In this document: positions 32,255-44,174 of the stretch, in pieces
Layout: every line of letters starts with the position of its first letter
How positions within the stretch are numbered: the first letter of the stretch is position 1
NCBI GenBank assembly: GCA_902624105.1
Contig: CACNWH010000002.1
Span: forward strand, 1 to 64,000
Source: an uncultured Prochlorococcus sp.
GTDB taxonomy: Bacteria; Cyanobacteriota; Cyanobacteriia; PCC-6307; Cyanobiaceae
Length of the DNA: 64,000 nt
Direction: 5' to 3'
Made by a program: the position numbers and the translations under genes
Notes under the pieces: model-generated
Databases searched by the model: none
What the model saw: only the letters and a program-made list of their open reading frames with translations
Told to the model about the DNA's origin: nothing

Positions 32255-32782
32255 ATGGAAACAGAAAAAGATAAATCAAAGGATGAGTTACTGGATCAAA
32301 GAGGAGAAGTTAGTAAAAAGCTTTCATCTGAAAATTTCAATAACGAATCTCTAGGAGAAGACCATATTGGGATAGAAATGATTTCTGTTGAACCTAAAGA
32401 TCTTTATAGTGTTATTGCACAATTAAAATCCTATGGTTTTAATTATCTTCAATGTCAGGGAGGCTATGATGAAGGACCAGGTAAACGTCTTGTAAGTTTT
32501 TATCATTTAATATCATTAGATGATCTTAGTGATAAATTTAAAATTAAGGAAATAAGGGTAAAAGTATTCCTAAAAAGAGATTCTGATTTATCAATTCCAA
32601 GTTTATACTCTATTTTTAAGGGTAGTGATTGGCAAGAAAGAGAAACGTATGATATGTTTGGAATTAATTATTTAGATCATCCTTGTCCTAAAAGATTATT
32701 GATGCCTGAAGATTGGAGAGGTTGGCCTTTACGAAAAGATTATATTCAGCCTGACTTTTATGAATTACAAGATGCATATTAA
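32255..32782 (+). CDS. ndhJ: NAD(P)H-quinone oxidoreductase subunit J
   Basis: [50 protein letters not shown]. Confidence 0.97.
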   Translation: METEKDKSKDELLDQRGEVSKKLSSENFNNESLGEDHIGIEMISVEPKDLYSVIAQLKSYGFNYLQCQGGYDEGPGKRLVSFYHLISLDDLSDKFKIKEIRVKVFLKRDSDLSIPSLYSIFKGSDWQERETYDMFGINYLDHPCPKRLLMPEDWRGWPLRKDYIQPDFYELQDAY

Positions 32783-34179
32783 GAAATCCTCTTTAGTCTT
32801 CTGTACATTGCGATTACTGCCCTAGCTAATCGTCGAGAATCATGCCTTAAAGTTGGTGTAATTCTTTTGGAATATAATGGTGCTTGTAAAACATAATAAC
32901 CATCAGATATTAATCTCCCTTTATTACAAATAACAGGTTCTGCTCCTCTGGAGCGGTAATAATCAATCAAGGAAGATCTTTCGAACTCTCCTTGAGATAA
33001 GATTGAATTAAAAATTCTGGTATTTACTCCAAAATTTAATAATTGCCTTTCTATAGATTTGATATGTTGGAGGACATCAAGTCCATCAGTTTCTCCAGGT
33101 TGAGTCATCAAATTACTTATGTAAATTTTTGGTGATTCATTTTTTAATAACGCTTCAACGATTTCAGGAACAAGTAAATTTGGTAATAAAGAAGTAAAAA
33201 GACTACCTGGACCTAAAACAATTAAATCTGCCTCTCTAATTGATTCAATCGCTGCTGGCAAAGCTGGTGGATTTTCTGGTATGCATCCTATTCTATTTAT
33301 TGGTATTTTAGATTTGCTTATTAGACTCTCTCCAAATATTTTTTCACCCGTATCTAGTTCTGCCCACAACATAACATCTATTCCAGTTGCAGGAATAACC
33401 TGACCTTGCACCGATAAAACTTTACTAGAGGCCTGTACTGCTTTTTCTAAACTACCAGTTATTGTTGTCAAAGCCGATAAGAATAGATTCCCGAAAGTAT
33501 GGCCTTCTAAACCATCCCCACGAGAAAATCTATATTGAAATAATCTAGTAAGCATTGGTTCTTCATTAGATAAAGCAGCTAAACAATTTCTTATATCACC
33601 AGGAGGTTGAACACCTAATTGCTTTCTTAGAACTCCGCTACTACCGCCATCATCAGTAACTGTAACGATTGCTGAAATATTGCTACTGTAGTTTTTTAAT
33701 CCTTTTAAAAGAGTAGATAAACCCGTGCCACCTCCAATAGCAACTATATTTGGACCTTTACTTAATTTACTTTTAACTCTAAGTGCATCAACCAAAAATG
33801 TATCTTTTTGAGGAACTAAAGCTTTTTGGATAGAATTTATGCTTCTATTTTGACCTACTCCAATTAATAAAATACCTATAAATAAAATTATTGGACCTAG
33901 TAAAGAAATTGGCAATATGCTTGTAATACTATTCATTACCCAAAAAAAGATCTCAATTAACCAATAAAGAGGGCCTAGGTTTGTCCATATAGCTATACCT
34001 AAAAGAGATGTAATTACTCCTACCCCAGAGGTAATCATCCATCTTTTTATGACAAGTCCAGGTAATAACCAACTAAGAATCCGCAAAAAGCGATTCATTA
34101 TTTCATAATTTGATTTTCTTATTCCCGAAATAGTCCTTTTAAATTTTTTCCTTTTTCTTTTTTTCTCTATTTTCATCAA
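32779..34179 (-). CDS. YvcK/CofD-family protein (gluconeogenesis factor-like)
   Basis: [59 protein letters not shown]. Confidence 0.93.
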   Translation of the reverse strand: MMKIEKKRKRKKFKRTISGIRKSNYEIMNRFLRILSWLLPGLVIKRWMITSGVGVITSLLGIAIWTNLGPLYWLIEIFFWVMNSITSILPISLLGPIILFIGILLIGVGQNRSINSIQKALVPQKDTFLVDALRVKSKLSKGPNIVAIGGGTGLSTLLKGLKNYSSNISAIVTVTDDGGSSGVLRKQLGVQPPGDIRNCLAALSNEEPMLTRLFQYRFSRGDGLEGHTFGNLFLSALTTITGSLEKAVQASSKVLSVQGQVIPATGIDVMLWAELDTGEKIFGESLISKSKIPINRIGCIPENPPALPAAIESIREADLIVLGPGSLFTSLLPNLLVPEIVEALLKNESPKIYISNLMTQPGETDGLDVLQHIKSIERQLLNFGVNTRIFNSILSQGEFERSSLIDYYRSRGAEPVICNKGRLISDGYYVLQAPLYSKRITPTLRHDSRRLARAVIAMYRRLKRIS

Positions 34180-34306
34180 TCCTAGGATTTCTTAATACAT
34201 TAGATTTATAATTAAATGATAAATCAAATAAAATACTACTTTCCTAATTCTTCAATAAAGGCAATATATAAAGTATATTAATTTTATTTTATAAAAATTT
34301 TTAGTT

Positions 34307-35092
34307 TTGAAAAAAAACATTCCCGCCATTGATGCTAGAGATCTCTCTATGGTCTGGGGAAAACTTAATGTACTTAAAAAAATTAATTTATTAGTTAACT
34401 CTGGAGAGAGATTGGCAATTGTAGGACCATCTGGTACTGGTAAATCAACGATATTAAAGATTTTTGCTGGACTAATATTACCGACAAGTGGCACTTTAAA
34501 AATATTCGGTGAAGAACAAAGTTATTTAAGGTTAGATCAAAATAATCCCCCTGATGTAAGATTAGTTTTTCAAAACCCGGCTTTGCTCGGCTCATTGACT
34601 ATAGAAGAAAATGTAGGGTTTATTTTAAATAGGAATAAAAACATTCCTAAAAAGTATATAAAAGCTCAAGTAAATGAATGTTTAGAGGCGGTTGGTTTAT
34701 TTGATGTTTCACAAAAACTTCCAAATGAACTAAGTGGTGGAATGCAAAAAAGAGTTAGTTTTGCAAGGGCTTTAATAAGTGAGCCAAAAGATAATAAAGA
34801 GAATAGACCTTTACTTTTGTTTGATGAACCTACTGCTGGTCTTGATCCAATAGCATCATCTCGTATTGAGGATTTAATAAATAAAACAAACAATAAAGTC
34901 AAAGGATCCTCTATTGTTGTGAGCCATGTTCTTAGTACTATAGAGAGAACATCTACAAAAGTCCTAATGCTATATGGCGGACAATTTCGCTGGGAAGGTT
35001 CAATTTATGATTTCAAAAATAGTAACGATCCATATGTTTGCCAATTTAGGGAAGGTAGACTTGATGGTCCAATGCAACCAAAAGAGATTTAA
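34307..35092 (+). CDS. ABC transporter ATP-binding protein (MlaF-like)
   Basis: Walker A GPSGTGKSTILK, signature LSGGMQKRVSFARAL, Walker B LLLFDEPTAGLDP; followed by an MCE protein. Confidence 0.92.
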   Translation: MKKNIPAIDARDLSMVWGKLNVLKKINLLVNSGERLAIVGPSGTGKSTILKIFAGLILPTSGTLKIFGEEQSYLRLDQNNPPDVRLVFQNPALLGSLTIEENVGFILNRNKNIPKKYIKAQVNECLEAVGLFDVSQKLPNELSGGMQKRVSFARALISEPKDNKENRPLLLFDEPTAGLDPIASSRIEDLINKTNNKVKGSSIVVSHVLSTIERTSTKVLMLYGGQFRWEGSIYDFKNSNDPYVCQFREGRLDGPMQPKEI

Positions 35093-35097
35093 TTATT

Positions 35098-35943
35098 ATG
35101 CGTAGAAGTCTTAGAGATTCAATAGTTGGTTTTTCTTTGGTCGGAGGGCTAATTATTTTTACATCCTTTTCTTTTTGGTTGAGAGGAATAAAATTATCTT
35201 CAAAAGATTGGTTCATTTTTGCAGATTTTACTAATGCAAGTGGACTATCAAAGAAATCTCCAGTCACATATAGAGGGATTATTGTTGGATCTATTGAAGA
35301 TTTAATTTTTACTAATGACTCTATTAAAGCCAAAATTGTCATTAATAATCCTGAAATCATACTTGCCAAGCCAGCTTTTGCAAAAGTAGTTACAAATTCA
35401 TTCTTAGGAGGAGATGTACAAGTCGCTTTAGAGACAAGTGAAGCGAATTTACCAAAAAACATTGAAAAAGCTACTTCAAAATCATGTAATAAAGACTTAA
35501 TAGTTTGTGAAGGAGATACAATTAAAGGGAAAAAATTATCAAGTTTATCTAATATTACTAATAGAATTAATCAGCTATTAAAAGTCTCTAATCAGGAAAA
35601 TTTAGTTGAGAATATTATGAATTCAATTGAGCAATTTGATAAAACTCAATTAAATCTTGATGAATTAATTTACCTTTCAAAAGAAGAAATTATTAGAGTC
35701 AAACCTTTGCTAAACGATCTTACGATTGCAGCAGGACATCTCAATAAGATATTAGCAACATTGAATGATGCAGAAACTCTTGAAGACATTAAATTAACCC
35801 TAGAAGCATCTAGCTCAATTTCTCAAAAAATAAATTTAATAGCTGATGACTTTGAATTATTAATGAGAGACCAGGAACTTACTAGTGCCTTAAGAGATTT
35901 AGCGATTGGACTTTCTAAATTTTTAAATGAAATATATCCCTAG
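35098..35943 (+). CDS. MCE/MlaD-family substrate-binding protein
   Basis: MRRSLRDSIVGFSLVGGLIIF...WFIFADFTNASGLSKKSPVTYRGIIVGSIEDLIF; MCE domain. Confidence 0.9.
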   Translation: MRRSLRDSIVGFSLVGGLIIFTSFSFWLRGIKLSSKDWFIFADFTNASGLSKKSPVTYRGIIVGSIEDLIFTNDSIKAKIVINNPEIILAKPAFAKVVTNSFLGGDVQVALETSEANLPKNIEKATSKSCNKDLIVCEGDTIKGKKLSSLSNITNRINQLLKVSNQENLVENIMNSIEQFDKTQLNLDELIYLSKEEIIRVKPLLNDLTIAAGHLNKILATLNDAETLEDIKLTLEASSSISQKINLIADDFELLMRDQELTSALRDLAIGLSKFLNEIYP

Positions 35944-35949
35944 GTAAGA

Positions 35950-38103
35950 TTAGATTTCGTTAATTGCATTTAAAGCCATGGCAGCAATTGCTTGATCAGT
36001 CGCTTTTGGAAGCTGAACATATTTTCCTTGTGCCGCATCTGCTAATTCTTTCCCAAATCCACTTGCAATAAATTTACGTTCAGTATCAATAATTAAGAGT
36101 TTAATTCCTAAGCTTGGATAATTAGAGGCGACACTTAATACTTCTTCTTTTAAATTGACAGCTTCGGTGTCTTCCTCTTTAGATTGACCTAAAGAGACTC
36201 CTAAGGGGACATTACCTCTCCCATCGGTTATTCCAACTACTATTGCTTGACCAATATCACCAGTAGCAATTGCATTTTTAGCAACTCTAGCTGCTTGCGT
36301 CAAACCATGCGCCAAAGGAGAACCTCCTCCACAAGGCATTGTTTCTAGACGTCGTTTCGCAGCAGTAATTGATCTGGTAGGTGGCAAAAGAATTTCTGCT
36401 TGATTACCTCGAAACGGTATTAAAGATACCTCATCTCTATTCTCATAAGCTTCTGTTAGAAGTCTTATAACAGCTCCTTTAGCACTTTGCATTCTATTTA
36501 GAGCCATTGATCCGCTTGCATCTACAAGAAAGATAACTAAGGCTCCTGATTTCTTTTGCAATAACTTTGCTCTAAAATCACTTTCCTCAACGATTATCTT
36601 TTTATCAGGATTTTTTAGCCTTCTAGATTTTTGATAAGGTGCTGCGGCCCTTAGTGTTGCGTCCACAGCAATTCGAGTTAATTTACCTCGAGGGATGATA
36701 GGTTTGACATATCTACCCCTAGACTGACTTAATATTACTGATCTGTTCCCACTACTTGATGCTTTGGATTTTGCAGAAGAGAAAAGCAGTAAGTCAGGAT
36801 CTACAGCGCATGCTTCAGGATCTAAGATAAATTCTTCAGGAACATCAGGAGTAGATTCTTCATCACCCTCTGATTCTTCTTCCGGATTGTCTTCATTGGA
36901 ATCAGATTGTTCATCATTAGAATCCTCCTGATTCTGAGGAGGTGGTGGTGGAGTTTGGTCTTCAGGAGGAGGGGGCTGCATCTCATCATCCTCTTCGGGA
37001 GGCAATTGCTGAGATCTTGGAATAATTACTAATCTAACGGCCACTTTAAGATCCTCAGAATTTACAGAATCGCTTCCTCTTAAGGCGGCATTAGCTTTTG
37101 CGACCTTAACTGCAAATAATTCTGATCTATGACCTTCAATACCTCCTCTAAGAGCTTCGTTTACTAAATAGCTTATTTGCTCCTTACTTATACACACATC
37201 TGGCAACCACTGCCTCGCTAAAATTAATTGTGTTGATAAACTTTCCGTTTCTTCAGACCACTTTTCAGAAAACTTGATATTGTCCTCAGCATGCATCAAA
37301 ACAGATTTAGTAATCTCAACTCTTTGATTATTATCTATTGATTGGTTAGCAGAAAGTACTATTGCAAATCTGTCTAGGACATGATCTCTTAAAACGCCCT
37401 CTTCGGGATTATAAGTAGCAATTAAGAGTGATTTACATGGGTGAGAAAGACTCAAACCATCCCTTTCAACATAATTTTGTTCCCTACCAGTCGCTTCAAG
37501 AACTAGATTTACAATTCCATCATCTAATAAATTTATATCATCAATATATAAAACACCTCTGTGGGCATCGGCTAAAACCCCAGGCTGAAAAACTTGTTCA
37601 CCTGAATTTAAGGAACTTGCAACATCAATAGAACCAACTAATCGATCCTCTGTTATGCCAATAGGGACTTGAACAAAAGGAGCAGGTACAACTTTTGTTG
37701 ATATGGATTCTTTTAATTCATTGTCATCTTTGAAATTAATATTTTCACATAACTTTAAAAGCCCTTCATCCCATTCTTCTGGTTGGCTGGGATCAAGATT
37801 TCTACTGATAGCCCTGAAATTAACTGTATTTAGTTTTAAATTTTTTAATGTTGTTTCACTATCAAGGATCTCAATTGGGGGAATTAATGCATGTAAGCCT
37901 CGAGCCAATACAGATTTCCCAGTTCCTCTTCCGCCTGCAATTATCACACCACCTAAGCTTGGATCTACTGCTGCCAATAAAAGTGATAACTTTAATAGAT
38001 TATGTCCTGTTATTGCAGCGAGTGGAAATGACCCAGATGAATCTCTCTTACTCATTAACTCCTTAATATTTGATGTAGATTTCACCTCTTGTTCCAAAGT
38101 CAA
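35950..38103 (-). CDS. chlD: Magnesium chelatase subunit D
   Basis: AAA-like N-terminus, Pro/acidic linker, VWA domain [23 protein letters not shown]. Confidence 0.96.
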   Translation of the reverse strand: MTLEQEVKSTSNIKELMSKRDSSGSFPLAAITGHNLLKLSLLLAAVDPSLGGVIIAGGRGTGKSVLARGLHALIPPIEILDSETTLKNLKLNTVNFRAISRNLDPSQPEEWDEGLLKLCENINFKDDNELKESISTKVVPAPFVQVPIGITEDRLVGSIDVASSLNSGEQVFQPGVLADAHRGVLYIDDINLLDDGIVNLVLEATGREQNYVERDGLSLSHPCKSLLIATYNPEEGVLRDHVLDRFAIVLSANQSIDNNQRVEITKSVLMHAEDNIKFSEKWSEETESLSTQLILARQWLPDVCISKEQISYLVNEALRGGIEGHRSELFAVKVAKANAALRGSDSVNSEDLKVAVRLVIIPRSQQLPPEEDDEMQPPPPEDQTPPPPPQNQEDSNDEQSDSNEDNPEEESEGDEESTPDVPEEFILDPEACAVDPDLLLFSSAKSKASSSGNRSVILSQSRGRYVKPIIPRGKLTRIAVDATLRAAAPYQKSRRLKNPDKKIIVEESDFRAKLLQKKSGALVIFLVDASGSMALNRMQSAKGAVIRLLTEAYENRDEVSLIPFRGNQAEILLPPTRSITAAKRRLETMPCGGGSPLAHGLTQAARVAKNAIATGDIGQAIVVGITDGRGNVPLGVSLGQSKEEDTEAVNLKEEVLSVASNYPSLGIKLLIIDTERKFIASGFGKELADAAQGKYVQLPKATDQAIAAMALNAINEI

Positions 38104-38151
38104 TTTTTAAATGCCTGATATAGAATTTATCCAATAAAATTAAAATTTATA

Positions 38152-38718
38152 GTGGAATTATCAAATCTTAATATCAAAAATGGCTTATGTATATCATTAG
38201 GATCAAATATTGATAGCAAATTTGGTACCCCTGTTAATTCATTAATTGAATCAAAATGCAGGATTGAAAAGATAATTAATAATTTAATTAATTTAAATCA
38301 TGCAGGCCAATTAGAAAAAAATTTACTTAAGAAAATCTGTAATTGGTCTTCTCTTTACAAAACAAGTCCTTTAGGAGTCATTGGGAAACAACCTGACTAT
38401 ATTAATTGTTTATTATTAGTCAAAGGAGATTTACTGCCTCCTTCTTCGATTGAACAAGCAAGATTCCTCCTAAAAGAATTTCAAAATGTAGAAAAAGAAT
38501 TCGGAAGAAATAAATCATTGGAAGATGAAAGATGGCTTCCAAGACCACTTGATATAGATATTTTATGGTGGGATAATTTATATATTAATGATGATGATTT
38601 CAAAATTCCTCATCCAAGATTTCAAAATCGTAATTTTGTAATTTCTCCCTTAGCAGAGGTACTAAGTATTACGCAGAAAATAGAAAAATTAAATGTTCAA
38701 AATTGGGTATTGAATTAA
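38152..38718 (+). CDS. folK: 2-amino-4-hydroxy-6-hydroxymethyldihydropteridine pyrophosphokinase (GTG start)
   Basis: ISLGSNI..., EKEFGRNKSLEDERWLPRPLDIDILWWDN, IPHPRFQNRNFVISPLAEV. Confidence 0.93.
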   Translation: MELSNLNIKNGLCISLGSNIDSKFGTPVNSLIESKCRIEKIINNLINLNHAGQLEKNLLKKICNWSSLYKTSPLGVIGKQPDYINCLLLVKGDLLPPSSIEQARFLLKEFQNVEKEFGRNKSLEDERWLPRPLDIDILWWDNLYINDDDFKIPHPRFQNRNFVISPLAEVLSITQKIEKLNVQNWVLN

Positions 38719-38759
38719 TGTCCATTTGCGCAAAATAATTGTTAGGGTAAGTTTATTTA

Positions 38760-39326
38760 ATGAAAATGCAGAATAATCATTTAATAAAAAAACCTATTTT
38801 TAAAGAAAAGATATCTGAATTAAAAACAAAAAAATTTAGCTTTGAGATAAACAGAATTGAACTACCAAATGGACATGAAGGTGAATATGGAAGTATAAAA
38901 TTCCCAAACGCGGCATTAGCCGTTCCTATAACAAGCGAAAATAAAGTTATCCTTCTTCGTCAATATAGATTTGCTATTTCACGATATTTACTTGAGTTTC
39001 CTGCGGGGACTTTAGAAACAGGAGAGACACCAATCAATTCAATAAAAAGAGAAATACAAGAAGAGGCTGGATATAAAGCAGATGATTGGTGTAAATTAGG
39101 AACTTTGGTTAATGCTCCAGGATATTCAGATGAGGTAATTCATCTATTCCTTGCCCGCAAATTACATAAATTAGATATTGAGGTAGAAGGTGATTTAGAT
39201 GAAGATATTGAAGTACTTACTTTCTATCCTGATGAACTAGATAATTTAATTGCTAGTGGGCAAGAAATTTTAGATGCAAAAACTATCACAGCATGGTTTA
39301 GAGCCAAACAATTTTTAAATATCTAA
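38760..39326 (+). CDS. NUDIX hydrolase (ADP-ribose pyrophosphatase-like)
   Basis: LLEFPAGTLETGETPINSIKREIQEEAGYKA Nudix box. Confidence 0.93.
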   Translation: MKMQNNHLIKKPIFKEKISELKTKKFSFEINRIELPNGHEGEYGSIKFPNAALAVPITSENKVILLRQYRFAISRYLLEFPAGTLETGETPINSIKREIQEEAGYKADDWCKLGTLVNAPGYSDEVIHLFLARKLHKLDIEVEGDLDEDIEVLTFYPDELDNLIASGQEILDAKTITAWFRAKQFLNI

Positions 39327-40765
39327 TGGAACATCCAAGAATTCTTTTATGGTATAGAAAAGATCTTAGAGTTAATGATAATCAAGCTCTAGCTAGTGCA
39401 TTTGCTTTATCAAAAGCAATAACTTCAATTTATATTTTTGATGAAATGTACCCTTATGATTTTAACTCAAAATCACGTTCGTGGTTTTTAAGTGAAAGTT
39501 TAAAAGAATTAAATGAAAAGTGGGAAAAGGCAGGTAGTAGATTACTTATTGAAAAAGGTTCACCAATAGATTTAATTCCTTCTATAGCAAAAAAAATAAA
39601 TGCTAGATATTTATTTTGGAATAAATCAATTGAACCTTACGAAATCCAAAGAGATGAGAAGATTAAAGCTGATTTAAAAAACTCAAATATTCAGATTATT
39701 GATTTATGGGATCATTTATTAATTAATCCCGCAGAAATTTCTACTGGAAGTAAAACACCATACACGGTCTATGGACCTTTTTTTAAAAAGTTCAAAGCTC
39801 AAATGGATATAGTAAATTTTGAAAAAGATAAGGATTTCAGATTTGAAAAATTAAAAGATTTAGATAATGAATTAATAGAGAGTAAATTAGTATCAAAATC
39901 AAAAAAAATACTTAATGAATTTCTTGAAAATATTAATTTTTCAGGCATGGAAATTTGCCCATGTAGACCTGGTGAAATTGGTGCAGAAAAATTATTGGAA
40001 AGTTTTTCTTCATCAAATAAAATCACCTCTTATCACTTAGCTAGAAACTTCCCATCAGAAGATGGAACTTCATATTTAAGTGGCTCATTAAGATTTGGGA
40101 CAATTAGTATAAGAAGTCTTTGGAAAAAGACTTTGCAATTAAATTTAATAGATGAAGATACTAAAAAAAACCAATCAATAGAAACATGGCAAAAAGAACT
40201 TGCTTGGCGAGAATTTTATCAACATTGCTTATTTCATTACCCAGAATTAGAAAAAGGACCTTATAGAGAGAAATGGAATAATTTCCCATGGAACGATAAT
40301 CAAGAATGGTTTAATCGTTGGTCTGAGGGTCAAACTGGTGTCCCAATAATTGATGCTTCGATGAGACAGTTAAATCAAAGTGGTTGGATGCATAACAGAT
40401 GTCGTATGATTGTTGCTTCATTTTTAGTTAAAGATCTTATTTGTAACTGGAAATTAGGAGAAAAAAAATTTATGGAACTTTTAGTTGATGGGGATCTTGC
40501 AGCTAATAATGGAGGTTGGCAATGGAGTGCTAGCAGTGGAATGGATCCTAAACCATTAAGAATTTTTAACCCTTATACCCAAACTAAAAAATTCGATCCT
40601 CTCTGCAAATATATTAAATTTTGGATTCCTGAATTATCTGGTATTAATAATTCAGAATTAATAAATGGTGAAATATCAAAACTAGAAAAAATTAACTACC
40701 CAAGTCCAATTGTTTCTCATAACGTTCAGCAAAGAATTTTTAAAACGCTATATGCAACTATTTAA
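39326..40765 (+). CDS. phrB: Deoxyribodipyrimidine photolyase / cryptochrome family
   Basis: LLWYRKDLRVNDNQALASA; GVPIIDASMRQLNQSGWMHNRCRMIVASFLVKDL; GDLAANNGGWQWSASSGMDPKPLRIFNP. Confidence 0.96.
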   Translation: MEHPRILLWYRKDLRVNDNQALASAFALSKAITSIYIFDEMYPYDFNSKSRSWFLSESLKELNEKWEKAGSRLLIEKGSPIDLIPSIAKKINARYLFWNKSIEPYEIQRDEKIKADLKNSNIQIIDLWDHLLINPAEISTGSKTPYTVYGPFFKKFKAQMDIVNFEKDKDFRFEKLKDLDNELIESKLVSKSKKILNEFLENINFSGMEICPCRPGEIGAEKLLESFSSSNKITSYHLARNFPSEDGTSYLSGSLRFGTISIRSLWKKTLQLNLIDEDTKKNQSIETWQKELAWREFYQHCLFHYPELEKGPYREKWNNFPWNDNQEWFNRWSEGQTGVPIIDASMRQLNQSGWMHNRCRMIVASFLVKDLICNWKLGEKKFMELLVDGDLAANNGGWQWSASSGMDPKPLRIFNPYTQTKKFDPLCKYIKFWIPELSGINNSELINGEISKLEKINYPSPIVSHNVQQRIFKTLYATI

Positions 40766-41955
40766 ATAATATTTAAGTAATCATTTATTATTAAGTTCAA
40801 ATTCTCTACAACATAGGTTTGTTCATCGTATGTAATTTCTGGAAACATAGGTAAACTAAGAACTTCTGTGCATATTTTCTCAGTCTCTAAAAGTTCTTCT
40901 CTTCTAAATAAAGTATTTCGATAAGCTTTTTGAGAATGAATAGGGATAGGATAATAAATAATAGTATTTATTCCCTTTTTTAAAAGATGATATTTCAAGA
41001 AATTCCTAAGAGATTTTTTCTTGTCCATATTTGTCTCAAATAAATCTTGGGGATTATCTTTAATTGAGAAAGTATCACTTTTAAATCTTATTACAAATTG
41101 ATTCCATGTATGAGAAGCAAATTTAGTATTGGTTTCTGGGAGGAAAAGAAAGTCATTTTTTTTGATTAAATTTAAGTAATTATTAGCAACTTTTTTTCTC
41201 GATTCAATCCATTTAGATATTGACTTTAACTTAACATTCAGAATCGCTGCTTGAATCGTATCTAGCCTACTATTATAACCAATTTGATTATGAGTATATC
41301 TTTCAGGACTGCCATGTACTGCTAATTCTCTAATTTTTTGAGCTAAAAAAGCATCAGATGTTGTCACTGCTCCTCCATCACCAGCTGCACCAAGATTTTT
41401 TGTTGGGAAGAAACTAAAGCAGCCAATATCCCCTATACTCCCTACTTTTTGTCCATCCCATGCTGTACATGTAGCCTGAGCACAATCTTCAATAATTTTG
41501 AGTTTAAATTTTTGAGCAATTGTCTTAATGACTGACATATCAACAGAATTTCCAAATAAGTGAACTGGCATTATTGCTTTAGTTCTAGAATTAATTTTTT
41601 TCTCAATATTTTTTGAATCTAGCAAGAAAGTATTGGGATTTATATCCACAAAAACCGGCTTAGCTCCAACATTGCTTATTGCCTCCGCCGTAGCAAAAAA
41701 GCTAAAAGATGAAGTAATAACTTCATCACCTTCGCCTATGTCTAAGGCTCTTAGAGCAAGAATTAAGGCGTCAGTACCACTATTACAACCAACAGCATAT
41801 TTTGTACCTATCAATGATGAAAAAGAATATTCAAATTGCTTAATTACATCTCCGCCAATAAACTGGCCTCCTTTTAATACCTTTAAAACTTCTTTTTCAA
41901 TATCAGAACCTATTTCTAAATATTGTCTTTCTAAAGTGAATGGAGGTACTTGCAT
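40762..41955 (-). CDS. DegT/DnrJ/EryC1/StrS-family PLP-dependent aminotransferase
   Basis: YAVGCNSGTDALILALRALDIGEGDEVITSSFSFFATAEAI; FSFFPTKNLGAAGDGGAV. Likely start MQVPPFTLERQ at 41955; the ORF extends to 42024. Confidence 0.93.
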   Translation of the reverse strand: MQVPPFTLERQYLEIGSDIEKEVLKVLKGGQFIGGDVIKQFEYSFSSLIGTKYAVGCNSGTDALILALRALDIGEGDEVITSSFSFFATAEAISNVGAKPVFVDINPNTFLLDSKNIEKKINSRTKAIMPVHLFGNSVDMSVIKTIAQKFKLKIIEDCAQATCTAWDGQKVGSIGDIGCFSFFPTKNLGAAGDGGAVTTSDAFLAQKIRELAVHGSPERYTHNQIGYNSRLDTIQAAILNVKLKSISKWIESRKKVANNYLNLIKKNDFLFLPETNTKFASHTWNQFVIRFKSDTFSIKDNPQDLFETNMDKKKSLRNFLKYHLLKKGINTIIYYPIPIHSQKAYRNTLFRREELLETEKICTEVLSLPMFPEITYDEQTYVVENLNLIINDYLNII

Positions 41956-42001
41956 AGTATTTATCTTAACCTTAAACTTTTTTATACGAGATAAACAGTT
42001 T

Positions 42002-42595
42002 TTACTTAAACCATTCAGGCTCATTTCCAGGTGTCCATTTTATGTTACATCCTAATGAGGGAAGCTGTTTTGACGGATAATCTTTATCAAAAATCATTGC
42101 TTTGGCTGCAGAGATCAAATCATCTCCCGTTACGGGAACATTATTAGAAGGTCTACTATTATCGAGTTGACCATGATAAAAAAGAGAAAAATTTCTATTA
42201 CCTTTATTAGTGAAAAGATAAAAATCTGGGGTACAAGCAGCTTTTAATTGCTTTGCAAAGCTTTGATCCTCATCAAATAAATATGGAAAACTCCATCCAT
42301 TTATTTCAGCTTGATTTTTTAAATTCTCTGGAGAATCTCCAGGATGAGTCTTGATATTATTACTTGAGATTGCAATAGTTTGGATATCATTTTCAATATC
42401 TTTTATTATTTTTGAGATATGAGTTTCAACATGCTTAACGAATGGGCAATGAGCGCAAATAAACATTACGAATAAATGTCTTTCGTCCAAATGTGAAAAA
42501 TCAAATTTTTTATATTCTTTTAAATTAACATTAAGCATTTCAGCATTAGGTAATGAACTACCCAACTCGATAAACATTGAATTAGTTTTAACCAT
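42002..42595 (-). CDS. Thioredoxin-fold (AhpC/TSA-like redoxin) protein
   Basis: LFVMFICAHCPFVKHVETHI...AIAISSNNIKTHPGDSPENLKNQA...CTPDFYLF. Confidence 0.87.
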   Translation of the reverse strand: MVKTNSMFIELGSSLPNAEMLNVNLKEYKKFDFSHLDERHLFVMFICAHCPFVKHVETHISKIIKDIENDIQTIAISSNNIKTHPGDSPENLKNQAEINGWSFPYLFDEDQSFAKQLKAACTPDFYLFTNKGNRNFSLFYHGQLDNSRPSNNVPVTGDDLISAAKAMIFDKDYPSKQLPSLGCNIKWTPGNEPEWFK

Positions 42596-42696
42596 TGTTT
42601 ATGAACAAACTATATAGTTGAAGAATATTGTATATTTTTGATTAATGTATTAACAAGTCCCCTTTTTGTAGGAGAATAGTATAAATAATTAATAAA

Positions 42697-43479
42697 ATGC
42701 TTCTTGATTTAACCGGAAAAAAAATCCTTGTTACTGGTATCGCTAATAACAGATCAATCGCATGGGGTATAGCACAACAGTTATCCAAAGCTGGAGCTGA
42801 GTTAGGTATAACCTACCTGCCTGATGAAAAAGGTAGATTTGAATCTAAAGTCAGAGAGTTAACAAGTGATTTAAATCCTTCATTATTTTTACCATTAGAT
42901 GTTCAAAACACATCTCAAATTGAAGAAGTATTTGAAAATGTCAAGAATAAATGGGGAGAAATCGATGGACTAGTTCATTGTTTAGCTTTCGCTGGGCGTG
43001 ATGAATTAATTGGTGATTACAGTAATACTTCATCAGAAGGATTTGATAGAGCACTTAATATAAGTGCTTATTCGCTTGCACCTTTATGCAAATATGCGAA
43101 ACCCTTATTCAGTAAAGGAGCAGGCGTAGTTTCATTAACTTATCTAGGTTCTGAAAGAGCTATTCCTAACTATAACGTCATGGGAGTTGCAAAAGCTGCA
43201 TTAGAGGCATCAGTCAGGTACCTCTCCGCAGAGCTAGGGCCTGAAAAGCAAATCAGAGTTAATGCTATAAGTGCGGGTCCTATAAGAACTCTTGCAAGTT
43301 CTGCAATTGGTGGAATCTTAGATATGATTCATAATGTTGAAGAGAAAGCACCCTTAAGAAGAACAGTTACTCAAACAGAGGTAGGAAATACAGCAGCATT
43401 CTTATTAAGCGATCTTTCTAGTGGTATTTCGGGTCAAACTATTTACGTTGATGCAGGTTATTGCATTAATGGTATGTAG
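42697..43479 (+). CDS. fabI: Enoyl-[acyl-carrier-protein] reductase (NADH)
   Basis: [67 protein letters not shown]. Confidence 0.98.
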   Translation: MLLDLTGKKILVTGIANNRSIAWGIAQQLSKAGAELGITYLPDEKGRFESKVRELTSDLNPSLFLPLDVQNTSQIEEVFENVKNKWGEIDGLVHCLAFAGRDELIGDYSNTSSEGFDRALNISAYSLAPLCKYAKPLFSKGAGVVSLTYLGSERAIPNYNVMGVAKAALEASVRYLSAELGPEKQIRVNAISAGPIRTLASSAIGGILDMIHNVEEKAPLRRTVTQTEVGNTAAFLLSDLSSGISGQTIYVDAGYCINGM

Positions 43480-43499
43480 AGAAAAAATTTTTAAATTTT

Positions 43500-44111
43500 A
43501 TGTCAGATATAAGACAAGCAGAAATTCAAAGGAAGACAAACGAAACTGAAATAAGTGTTTTTCTAAATGTAGATGGCACTGGTATCTCCGATATCAATAC
43601 AGGAGTTCCTTTCCTTGATCATATGTTGCATCAAATTTCTAGTCATGGATTATTTGATTTAAAAATTAAAGCCATTGGAGATCTTGAAATAGATGATCAT
43701 CATACAAATGAAGATGTTGGTATTGCACTAGGCAAAGCTTTTGCAAAATCTCTTGGGGATAGAAAAGGTATTAATAGATTTGGACATTTTTTAGCTCCTC
43801 TTGATGAGGCATTAATACAGGTGACTTTAGATTGCTCAGGTCGGCCTCATTTGTCATATAACCTTCAAATGCAATCCTCCAGAATTGGAACCTACGATAC
43901 AGAATTAGTGAGAGAGTTTTTCATCGCCTTTGTCAATAGTAGTGGAATCACATTACATATAAATCAAATTCAAGGTGTTAACGCACATCATATTGTTGAA
44001 GCAAGTTTCAAAGCATTTTCTAGAGCCATGAGAATGGCGACTGAGATAGATGAAAGACGATCAGGATCCGTACCAAGTAGTAAAGGTATGCTTGAAAGAG
44101 AACAAGATTAA
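43500..44111 (+). CDS. hisB: Imidazoleglycerol-phosphate dehydratase
   Basis: [46 protein letters not shown]. Confidence 0.98.
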   Translation: MSDIRQAEIQRKTNETEISVFLNVDGTGISDINTGVPFLDHMLHQISSHGLFDLKIKAIGDLEIDDHHTNEDVGIALGKAFAKSLGDRKGINRFGHFLAPLDEALIQVTLDCSGRPHLSYNLQMQSSRIGTYDTELVREFFIAFVNSSGITLHINQIQGVNAHHIVEASFKAFSRAMRMATEIDERRSGSVPSSKGMLEREQD

Positions 44112-44174
44112 AAATAGAAATGATCCACAATTTTTAACATTATTCGCGAAAATAAAAATAACTATTGATAAACC

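Noticed and set aside
36820-37010. Pro-rich/acidic low-complexity stretch in ChlD
   Set aside because: A linker between the AAA-like and VWA domains of this kind is normal for ChlD.
39326-40765. Photolyase as a novel cryptochrome
   Set aside because: Motifs match ordinary DNA photolyase/cryptochrome proteins, and the location gives no reason to propose a new function.
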